A stretch of DNA of 5,563 nucleotides from Porticoccus sp. (GTDB taxonomy: Bacteria > Pseudomonadota > Gammaproteobacteria > Pseudomonadales > Porticoccaceae). Positions 1 through 5,220 of the stretch are shown here, piece after piece. Within the stretch, counting starts at the first letter, position 1; every line of letters begins with the position of its first letter. The translations under genes and the position numbers were made by a program. The stretch covers positions 1 through 5,563 of the forward strand of contig NYXF01000117.1 of the NCBI GenBank assembly GCA_002685455.1. The letters are read 5' to 3'. Below the pieces are notes generated by a model. It did no database searches. It was not told the origin of the DNA and worked only from the letters and a program-made list of their open reading frames with translations.

Positions 1-129
1 GAAGAAATTGTTGAGAAACAAGAAGAAGTGCATGTAAAAGAAGCGGAAAAAAATGAGAAAATAGAAGAAAGCAATAAGATTGTCATTGATGAAAATAGTA
101 CGGAAAATCAGTTTAAACTTGAGTTATAG
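1..129 (+). CDS. 3' end of an unidentified CDS with an acidic, charged C-terminal tail
   Basis: Frame 1 is open from the window edge to a TAG at 127-129, giving 42 residues with no start in view. The tail is highly charged: 13 Glu and 1 Asp against 6 Lys, with no Cys, Trp or Pro, and it ends in FKLEL. Such Glu/Lys-rich stretches are usually disordered or coiled-coil tails and carry little family signal, so I do not recognise the protein and assign no function. A clear hairpin terminator at 177-203 follows on the same strand, which supports this being a real gene end rather than a chance open frame. It lies in the Bacteroidetes-like part of the window and so probably belongs to that organism. 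Confidence 0.7.
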   Translation, partial: EEIVEKQEEVHVKEAEKNEKIEESNKIVIDENSTENQFKLEL

Positions 130-170
130 TTGAGTCCGTAAGTATTAACGATTCTTTAACATCGATATAA

Positions 171-204
171 TTTATTAAGCCCTATTTTTAGGGCTTTAAT
201 TTTG
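171..204 (+). promoter_or_regulatory. Possible Bacteroidetes-type promoter (TTTA ... TAATTTTG) overlapping the terminator
   Basis: TAATTTTG at 197-204 matches the Bacteroidetes -7 consensus TAnnTTTG exactly. A weak -33 element (TTTA, 171-174, against consensus TTTG) lies 22 nt upstream, within the loose spacing these promoters allow. Initiation would fall around 209-213, giving a leaderless or nearly leaderless message for the gene starting at 213. That gene has no Shine-Dalgarno sequence, which fits Bacteroidetes. The match is short in AT-rich DNA and could be chance. Confidence 0.4.
177..203 (+). terminator. Rho-independent terminator after the upstream CDS
   Basis: A perfect 8-bp inverted repeat, AAGCCCTA (177-184) and TAGGGCTT (189-196), closes a TTTT loop and is followed by TAATTTT. 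This is a typical intrinsic terminator 47 nt after the stop at 129. The T-tract is interrupted by AA. The adenines before the stem are few, so it probably works mainly on the + strand. It ends only about 10 nt before the next start codon, so the following gene needs a promoter that overlaps it. Confidence 0.8.
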
Positions 205-212
205 AAGTAATT

Positions 213-1766
213 ATGAAGAAGATTTTTTATTTATCTATCATTCTAGCCTGCTCATTATATACTAATGCTCAAAATAGTATGAATATGGGGTTAGTAGGTA
301 GTTATACCTACACGAATACAGAATGCAGTGATATTTGGGGATATGTAGATAGTTTAGGAAAAGAATACGCTCTTGTAGGTTTAAGAAATGGTTTTTCAGT
401 AGTAGATTTATCATCACCAAGTAATCCAACTCAAAACTTCTTTATAGCTGGAGCACAATCTGTATGGAGAGATATAAAAGTATGGAATCACTATGCATTT
501 ATTACTTGTGATCAAGGAACAGATGGTTTACTTATTGTTGATTTGAACGACATGTCTGGAAACACTTATGTGTATACCACTATTGATCAAAACAGTCAAA
601 ATATGTTTACTCATGCTCATAATATATACATTGATGAGTTTGGAAAGGCTTATATTTTTGGAGGAGATGTTGGTACTATCGGTGGTGCTTTAATTCTAGA
701 TGTTACTTCAGTAGATTTAACTGCTGGAAATATTGTGTTACCTTCTATAATAGGCTTGTTTGATACCTATTATTTGCATGACGGAATGGCTAGAGGAGAT
801 ACACTCTATGCCGGATGTATTTACACAGGAGATCTACATATAATAGATGTAAGCGATAAAAATAACCCAATAACAATAGGAACGCATCCAACCCCAAATG
901 CATTTACTCATAATGCATGGGTTAGTGATGATGGGAAATACGTCTTTACAACAGATACTTCATTATTAGGACCTCATTTTACAAAAGACTATACTCCCGA
1001 AGAAATCGGTTATAAATGTTTGGCTACTAATATCAGTGATATTGCATCTATGGGTTGCATACCTCTTTATGCAATGTATGCCATTACAATTCCTAAAATG
1101 TCTGAAAAATGGCTTAGAGCCTTCTATAAGGGCACAAATAAGCTATTAAGAAAATATAAAATCTCAATTATTGGTGGGGATACAACAAGGGGGCCGCTTA
1201 GTATTACAATTCAATTGATAGGGATTCAAAATAATAAAATTCTTCAAAGAGATGGAGCTAAGGTTGGTGACAATATATATGTATCAGGAACAATTGGTAA
1301 TGCAAGAGCCGCATTACTTATGGCTAAAAAAAGCACAGGCCATAAATATTTTAGGAAATATTTAGTAAATCCTACTCCACGTGTGAATCTTGGTTTAGAA
1401 ATCTCTAAATTTGCATCATCATGTATTGATATTTCTGATGGATTAGCAAAAGATTTAAAGAATATAGCAATGTCATCTAATAAAGGTTTCAAAGTTAACA
1501 TAGACCAGATTCCAGTTACGCCTAAGTTAAACAAATACATCTTACCTAAATATAGAGAAGAATGTATCCTAGGTGGTGGCGAAGACTATGAATTATGTTT
1601 CACTGCAAATAAAAAATATTCGTTAAATATCAATACTATATCATCTAAACTAAAATTAAATATCACTAAAATAGGAATTATTACGAATAAAGGTTATGAA
1701 TATTCACTAAACGGTAAAGTTGCGAATGTTAAGTCAAAGGGATACGATCATTTCGCAGATAGTTAG
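213..1766 (+). CDS. Chimeric ORF: secreted choice-of-anchor B (LVIVD-repeat) N-terminal half joined to the ThiL C-terminal domain
   Basis: This single 517-residue frame joins two unrelated proteins. Residues 1-20 are a signal peptide: MKK, a hydrophobic core, then a TNAQ cleavage region. Residues ~26-248 resemble the choice-of-anchor B family, surface or secreted beta-propeller proteins common in flavobacteria. Repeated blade motifs are visible: FSVVDLSSPSNP (61-72), LLIVDLND (106-113), ALILDVTS (159-166) and LHIIDVSDKNNP (208-219). The family's THAHN (133-137) and THNAWVSDDGKYVFTTD (232-248) stretches are also present. From residue ~247 the sequence abruptly becomes ThiL, described separately. 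The remaining propeller blades and any type IX secretion sorting tail are missing. A signal peptide on a cytoplasmic kinase fragment makes no functional sense, so I read this as an artificial or accidental join rather than one protein. The ATG at 213 is well placed for the signal peptide. The propeller's ligand and role are unknown. Confidence 0.85.
   Translation: MKKIFYLSIILACSLYTNAQNSMNMGLVGSYTYTNTECSDIWGYVDSLGKEYALVGLRNGFSVVDLSSPSNPTQNFFIAGAQSVWRDIKVWNHYAFITCDQGTDGLLIVDLNDMSGNTYVYTTIDQNSQNMFTHAHNIYIDEFGKAYIFGGDVGTIGGALILDVTSVDLTAGNIVLPSIIGLFDTYYLHDGMARGDTLYAGCIYTGDLHIIDVSDKNNPITIGTHPTPNAFTHNAWVSDDGKYVFTTDTSLLGPHFTKDYTPEEIGYKCLATNISDIASMGCIPLYAMYAITIPKMSEKWLRAFYKGTNKLLRKYKISIIGGDTTRGPLSITIQLIGIQNNKILQRDGAKVGDNIYVSGTIGNARAALLMAKKSTGHKYFRKYLVNPTPRVNLGLEISKFASSCIDISDGLAKDLKNIAMSSNKGFKVNIDQIPVTPKLNKYILPKYREECILGGGEDYELCFTANKKYSLNINTISSKLKLNITKIGIITNKGYEYSLNGKVANVKSKGYDHFADS
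941..965 (+). other. Chimera junction between the two sequence sources
   Basis: Codons 246-249 (948-959) read T-T-D-T and fit both families at once. In choice-of-anchor B proteins the conserved DGKYVFTTD is normally followed by a further propeller blade. In ThiL a strand ending S/T-T-D-T leads into LxxGxHF. The join must lie within a few codons of 948-959, probably on a short shared word such as ACAGAT. The exact breakpoint cannot be fixed because the residues are shared. Such a short identity is typical of a mis-assembly or amplification chimera between two AT-rich community members. True illegitimate recombination cannot be excluded from sequence alone. Confidence 0.85.
957..1766 (+). pseudogene. 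thiL: thiL fragment: thiamine-monophosphate kinase missing its N-terminus
   Basis: ThiL phosphorylates thiamine monophosphate with ATP to give thiamine diphosphate, the active cofactor, in the cytoplasm. The ThiL part covers ORF residues ~247-517 (~270 aa against ~320 for the family). Visible motifs, in ORF numbering, are DTSLLGPHF (248-256), NISDIASMG (273-281), the nucleotide and metal-binding IIGGDTTRGP (319-328), GDNIYVSGTIG (352-362), IDISDGL (405-411), GGGEDYELCF (454-463) and the terminal KGYDHF (509-514). These match proteobacterial ThiL closely and continue to the natural C-terminus. About 45 N-terminal residues are absent, including the GIGDDCA-type motif whose aspartates bind metal and ATP, so this product as written should not be active. 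I infer that the real gene is intact in its source genome and cut only by the join. Its TAG stop abuts the stop of the convergent maf gene. In many gammaproteobacteria thiL follows nusB, which would lie beyond the break. Confidence 0.9.
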
Positions 1767-2348
1767 CTATTTAGTCATAATGTCGATATCAAATCTGGCT
1801 AAATAATCTATGAGCTTTATCAAGGGAAGCCCCATTATTGATGATGGGTCTGCACCGTTCATTTTCCTAACTAAATTGATAGCTAAGCCCTCGATTCTAA
1901 TACTTGCAGCACAGTTAAGCACATCATCACTTTCGAGATATTTATTTATGATATTATCGTCTAAATCTTTGAAAAATATATTATAATTATTAACTGAAGC
2001 ATAGTACTTACCAGTTTCTGAGTTTAATACACATAGGCCTGTTCTAAAAACAACTTTATTACCTGAGAGCATTCGTAACTGTTTCTTTGCATTTTTTTTG
2101 GTAATTGGTTTACCTATTATTTTACCCTTTAAATCTGCTACTTCATCTGAACCTATAATTATGCTTTTGTGGTTACTACATGCAATTTTAGAGGCTTTCT
2201 CTATGGATAGTCTTTTTACATAATCTTTCACATCCTCATTATTCAATCTCTTCTCATCTATATCTGGACTGATACATTTAAAAGAAATGTTAAGCTTATC
2301 GAGGAGCTGTTTTCTGAACTTTGAGCTTGATGCTAATACAACTTTCAT
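1767..2348 (-). CDS. yceF: Maf/YceF-family nucleotide pyrophosphatase
   Basis: Maf-like proteins hydrolyse non-canonical or modified nucleoside triphosphates to the monophosphate and pyrophosphate, cleaning the nucleotide pool; the E. coli YceF subgroup prefers 7-methyl-GTP. The 193-residue product has the full family length. It carries the N-terminal substrate loop LASSSKFR (5-12), the central IIGSDEV (64-70) with the likely catalytic Asp68, GKP (79-81), LSGN (94-97), the IEGLAI segment (152-157) and GLPLIKL (173-179). The overall alignment is closer to YceF than to YhdE/Maf1, since SDEV and the C-terminal NGADPSSIMGLPL segment resemble YceF's SDQV and GRDPNTLVGLPL. In E. coli yceF also lies next to the rpmF operon, divergently, as here, though yceD normally separates them and is missing. 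The start at 2348 places the substrate loop correctly. Shine-Dalgarno signal is weak. Confidence 0.95.
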   Translation of the reverse strand: MKVVLASSSKFRKQLLDKLNISFKCISPDIDEKRLNNEDVKDYVKRLSIEKASKIACSNHKSIIIGSDEVADLKGKIIGKPITKKNAKKQLRMLSGNKVVFRTGLCVLNSETGKYYASVNNYNIFFKDLDDNIINKYLESDDVLNCAASIRIEGLAINLVRKMNGADPSSIMGLPLIKLIDYLARFDIDIMTK

Positions 2349-2362
2349 AATTTCAATACAAG

Positions 2363-2392
2363 ATAATACAATAAAAACTATAAAAGAGTTAA
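2363..2392 (-). promoter_or_regulatory. Candidate sigma-70 promoter for yceF
   Basis: On the minus strand TTAACT (2392-2387) and TATTAT (2368-2363) are separated by 18 nt, matching the -35 and -10 consensus at 4 and 5 of 6 positions. Initiation would be near 2356, leaving a leader of only about 8 nt before the ATG. The region is very AT-rich, so chance matches are likely. Confidence 0.3.
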
Positions 2393-2407
2393 TTTTAGTA
2401 TTAATAA

Positions 2408-2436
2408 TTGCTTGTAGGTTTATTATTGCTTAGAAT
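2408..2436 (+). promoter_or_regulatory. Candidate sigma-70 promoter of the rpmF-plsX-fabH-udg-uvrC operon
   Basis: TTGCTT (2408-2413) and TAGAAT (2431-2436) are spaced by exactly 17 nt. The -10 matches TATAAT at 5 of 6 positions and the -35 keeps the key TTG. Initiation would be near 2443, giving a ~23-nt leader with a weak GGAA Shine-Dalgarno (2455-2458) seven nt before the rpmF ATG. It is the best candidate in the 117-bp divergent gap and the only plausible one for the + strand operon. I see no clear FadR- or FabR-like operator nearby. Confidence 0.5.
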
Positions 2437-2465
2437 ACGTTATCTAAACGATATGGAACAATAAT

Positions 2466-2675
2466 ATGGCAGTACAAAAGAGTAAAAAATCAAGATCAAG
2501 ACGTGATATGAGAAGATCTCACGATTCACTCACTGCATCTTCTGTATCTTCTGATGCTACAACAGGGTCTAAACACTTGAGACATCATATTGCTAAAGAC
2601 GGCTTTTACCGTGGTAAAGAGATATTTACACCAAAAGTAAAAAAACCTAAAGAAGAAACTACCCAAGAACAGTAG
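2466..2675 (+). CDS. rpmF: 50S ribosomal protein L32 (bL32)
   Basis: bL32 is a small protein of the large ribosomal subunit. The product begins [20 protein letters not shown], the near-invariant N-terminus of proteobacterial L32, and continues with HLRHH (37-41) and DGFYRGKEI (45-53). It is the zinc-free form, with no cysteines. At 69 residues it is about 12 longer than E. coli L32 (57). The extra tail, from ~55 on, is rich in Lys, then Glu, Thr and Gln, and is probably disordered. It heads the operon, as in most gammaproteobacteria, so ribosomal and lipid synthesis genes share a message. The gap to plsX is only 12 nt. Confidence 0.97.
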   Translation: MAVQKSKKSRSRRDMRRSHDSLTASSVSSDATTGSKHLRHHIAKDGFYRGKEIFTPKVKKPKEETTQEQ

Positions 2676-2687
2676 AATATCCATGTA

Positions 2688-3704
2688 ATGCGAGGATCTA
2701 TTACGATAGCATTGGATGTAATGAGCGGAGATAACGGGCCAGCTCCAGCTATAACCGGTGCCATTAAGTCACTTCAAAATATAAATGATCTTAGAATTAT
2801 GCTAGTAGGGGACGAAAACATCATAGATCAAGGTCTTACACATACTGATCAGTCTCTAAAAAACCGTATAACAGTCATTCATACAGAAGAATTCATAAAA
2901 ATGGATGAAGATATCGTCAGTGCTATTAGAAGCAAAAAAAAATCATCTATGAGATTATCAATAAATCAAGTCAAAACTAAAGATGCTCATGCATGCGTGA
3001 GTGCTGGAAATACAGGAGCATTGATGTCGCTTTCTAAAATAATATTGAAAACTATTGATGGCATTGACAGACCAGCTATATGCACATCATTACCCACAAA
3101 GAAAAATTTCATGCAGGTTCTCGACTTAGGTGCAAATATTGAATGTGATGCACAAAATCTTTATCAATTTGCTGTAATGGGATCATCTGTTGTAAAAAGT
3201 TTAGAGATTTCCAATAATCCTAGAGTTGGCTTATTAAACATTGGTTCTGAGGAATTTAAAGGTAAAGATGAAATAAAATTAGCTGCAGAATTACTCAATC
3301 AATCAAATTTAAACTATCAAGGCTTCGTTGAGGGTAATGGTATGTTTAGCGGCGATTATGACGTTATAGTTACAGATGGTTTTACTGGTAATATTGCATT
3401 AAAAAGTATTGAGGGTGTTGCTGGTATGATAAAACATTTTATCAAATCTGAATATAACAAAAACTTATATAATAAGTTGTCTGCAATTGTAAGCTTGCCT
3501 GTTATGAAAGGAGTGAAGAAAAAAATGGATCCAAGAGTATATAATGGAGCTTCATTTTTAGGGTTAAACGGTATAGTAGTGAAAAGCCATGGAAGCGCAG
3601 ATGACTTTTCATATAACAATGCAATTCAGACTGCTTATTATGAGTCAAAAAATAATTTATTAGAAAATATAAAACAATATACAGCAAGAGAGCTTAATGA
3701 CTAA
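2688..3704 (+). CDS. plsX: Phosphate acyltransferase PlsX
   Basis: PlsX converts acyl-ACP and phosphate to acyl-phosphate, the acyl donor used by PlsY in the first step of phosphatidic acid synthesis; it works at the membrane surface. The 338 residues cover the whole family. Visible motifs are IALDVMSGDNGP (7-18), SSMRLSI (86-92), ACVSAGNTGALM (102-113), DRPAICTSLP (127-136), VLDLGANIECD (144-154), FAVMGS (161-166), NPRVGLLNIGSEEFKG (177-192), VTDGFTGNIALKSIEG (228-243) and YNGASFLGLNG-VVKSHGSAD (285-305). One oddity is Ser13 in place of the first Gly of the usual VMGGD. The ATG at 2688 gives the standard short N-terminus; the ATG at 2683 is followed at once by a stop. The last 8 nt overlap fabH, suggesting coupled translation. 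Confidence 0.97.
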   Translation: MRGSITIALDVMSGDNGPAPAITGAIKSLQNINDLRIMLVGDENIIDQGLTHTDQSLKNRITVIHTEEFIKMDEDIVSAIRSKKKSSMRLSINQVKTKDAHACVSAGNTGALMSLSKIILKTIDGIDRPAICTSLPTKKNFMQVLDLGANIECDAQNLYQFAVMGSSVVKSLEISNNPRVGLLNIGSEEFKGKDEIKLAAELLNQSNLNYQGFVEGNGMFSGDYDVIVTDGFTGNIALKSIEGVAGMIKHFIKSEYNKNLYNKLSAIVSLPVMKGVKKKMDPRVYNGASFLGLNGIVVKSHGSADDFSYNNAIQTAYYESKNNLLENIKQYTARELND

Positions 3705-4635
3705 ATTTACAAAAATTATTTCAAGCGGAAGCTACCTACCTAAAAAGATTCTTACCAATAAAGAGTTAGAAAGTAGAGTTGACACCAGTGATGAATGGAT
3801 AACAGAGAGAACGGGTATAAAAGAAAGAAGAGTAGCTGATGACAGTGAAACCTCTGTGGATTTGGCTTATAACGCAGCTACAGATGCCATTAAAAAATCA
3901 GGTATAAATAAAAATGATATCGGTGCAATTTTTTTAGCTACATGTACTCCAGAGAGAAAATTCCCAAGTTCAGCCGTATTATTACAAAATAAACTAGACA
4001 TCAAAGATGCTTTTTCTTTTGATATTAATGCTGCCTGTACAGGATTTGTTTACGCATTAGATGTTGCAAAAAAATATATAGAATCAGGACAAGTTAAGTA
4101 TGCTCTTGTTGTAGGAACAGAGAAAATTACTTCGCTTCTAGATTGGACTGATAGAAATACATGTGTACTTTTCGGCGACGGCTCTGGAGCAATGATAGTT
4201 GGGGCATCAGAAAAAGCTGGGATTATTTCAAGCACTATTGGGTCTGATGGCTCTTATAAGGATCTTTTAACTGTTAATACAGATTTAGAATATATTGAGA
4301 TGAAGGGGAGCGATGTTTTTAAAACTGCCGTTAATACATTAGGTAAACTTGCAAAACATACTCTTGAAGATAACAATGTAGGCAAAGACGAACTAGATTG
4401 GCTCGTACCTCATCAGGCAAATGAAAGAATAATTTTAGCTATTGCTAAAAAAATTAATTTACCCAGAGAAAAGATAATCATAACTGTAAATAAACATGGT
4501 AATACTTCTGCTGCATCTATACCCTTGGCTTTCGATGAAGCTAATTCTAAGGGAACATTTAAACACGGCGATATGATTATGCTAGAGGCTTTTGGAGCCG
4601 GTTTCACATGGGGATCCATTCTATTTAGATATTAA
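3697..4635 (+). CDS. fabH: 3-oxoacyl-ACP synthase III (FabH), fatty acid chain initiation
   Basis: FabH condenses acetyl-CoA with malonyl-ACP to start type II fatty acid synthesis in the cytoplasm. The complete catalytic triad is visible: Cys114 in NAACTGFVYAL (111-121), His239 in WLVPHQAN (235-242) and Asn269 in KHGNTSAAS (266-274). Other family landmarks are DEWITERTGIKERR (32-45), GDGSGAMIVG (160-169), SDGSYKDLL (183-191) and the C-terminal LEAFGAGFTWGSILFRY (296-312). At 312 residues it is slightly shorter than E. coli FabH (317), with the deletion falling between SDGSY and the VFK segment (207-209). The start lies inside the plsX end (ATGACTAA overlap) and is preceded by a purine-rich AAGAGAG (3686-3692). 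The usual next genes fabD, fabG and acpP do not follow; a DNA glycosylase gene begins right after the stop. Confidence 0.97.
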   Translation: MTKFTKIISSGSYLPKKILTNKELESRVDTSDEWITERTGIKERRVADDSETSVDLAYNAATDAIKKSGINKNDIGAIFLATCTPERKFPSSAVLLQNKLDIKDAFSFDINAACTGFVYALDVAKKYIESGQVKYALVVGTEKITSLLDWTDRNTCVLFGDGSGAMIVGASEKAGIISSTIGSDGSYKDLLTVNTDLEYIEMKGSDVFKTAVNTLGKLAKHTLEDNNVGKDELDWLVPHQANERIILAIAKKINLPREKIIITVNKHGNTSAASIPLAFDEANSKGTFKHGDMIMLEAFGAGFTWGSILFRY

Positions 4636-5220
4636 ATGCAAATTATTAAATGCAAGGTATGTAAAGAAACTGTATCTCATCACAAACTATTAATTAAAAA
4701 ATATCCAGATTATCATTGTAAACCAGTCAATAGTTCTGGCAACATTAAAGCAAAAATCGCTTTAATTGGTTTAGCACCCGGTCTTCATGGAGCTAATAAG
4801 ACAGGTGTTCCATTTACATCTGATTTTTCAGGAGTAGTTATTCGAAAGATTTTATATAAACTCCATCTTCAGGATATCTTTATAACAAACGCAGTACGAT
4901 GTTACCCAAAAAATAATAAACCCTCTTCGACAATGATTAATAACTGTCAGAAACATACAAAAAGAGAATTCAAAAGCTTATCTAATCTTAGGGTTGTTGT
5001 TTGTCTTGGAACAATCGCTTATTATCAAGTACTTAAGCTCTATAATATAGATCGTAAAAAACATAAATTCTATCATGGCAAGGTTACTCATTTAGATACG
5101 CAAACTACTTTAATTGCGTCTTATCACTGTAGTAAGTTAAACTTTAATACTCATAAAATAAATTTAGTCATGCTAGAGGATATATTTTATAAAGCAAAAG
5201 AGGTTATGTATTATGAATAA
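4636..5220 (+). CDS. Family 5 (UDGb-type) uracil-DNA glycosylase with predicted 4Fe-4S cluster
   Basis: Uracil-DNA glycosylases remove uracil, and in family 5 also some other deaminated bases, from DNA to start base excision repair. This 194-residue protein has the UDGb signature IGLAPGLHGANKTGVPFTSD (44-63), which separates it from family 4 (GEAPG) and family 1 (Ung). Four cysteines fit the iron-sulfur ligand pattern: Cys6-x2-Cys9 at the N-terminus, Cys89 in NAVRCYP, and Cys104 in NNCQKH, with 14 residues between the last two. The second active-site motif is SYHCSKLN (162-169), where the family usually has HPSxxN, so a Cys replaces the Pro. It is near the short end of the family range. The start immediately follows the fabH stop (TAA-ATG) with no good Shine-Dalgarno, suggesting reinitiation. 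Its end overlaps uvrC by 8 nt. Activity is inferred, not shown. Confidence 0.88.
   Translation: MQIIKCKVCKETVSHHKLLIKKYPDYHCKPVNSSGNIKAKIALIGLAPGLHGANKTGVPFTSDFSGVVIRKILYKLHLQDIFITNAVRCYPKNNKPSSTMINNCQKHTKREFKSLSNLRVVVCLGTIAYYQVLKLYNIDRKKHKFYHGKVTHLDTQTTLIASYHCSKLNFNTHKINLVMLEDIFYKAKEVMYYE
5199..5203 (+). promoter_or_regulatory. Ribosome binding site for uvrC inside the udg gene
   Basis: AGAGG lies 9 nt before the uvrC ATG at 5213, within the last codons of the glycosylase gene. It supports the overlapping start and independent loading of ribosomes on uvrC in addition to coupling. Confidence 0.55.

Noticed and set aside
1244..1540. Minus-strand open frame of 98 codons inside thiL
   Set aside because: It is antisense to strongly conserved ThiL sequence, has no recognisable motifs, and its composition mirrors the real gene.
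213..1766. A genuine new fusion enzyme, a secreted propeller-kinase
   Set aside because: ThiL is cytoplasmic and here lacks its N-terminal metal-binding motif, while the propeller is cut mid-domain. The join falls on residues shared by both families and the flanks point to different phyla. A chimera explains all of this more simply.
1759..1770. ATAG-TTAG-CTAT inverted repeat as a bidirectional terminator
   Set aside because: The stem has only 4 bp, all but one A-T, and no T-tract follows; too weak to call.
2349..2465. Riboswitch, small RNA or FadR/FabR operator in the divergent gap
   Set aside because: The gap is 117 bp of AT-rich sequence with promoter-like hexamers only; I found no stable hairpin or recognisable operator palindrome.
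3356..3687. Two overlapping minus-strand open frames inside plsX
   Set aside because: Both lie opposite conserved PlsX motifs and show no domain, start signal or neighbour support.
4050..4619. Two minus-strand open frames inside fabH
   Set aside because: They are shadows of the FabH catalytic regions, with no ribosome binding site or family signal.
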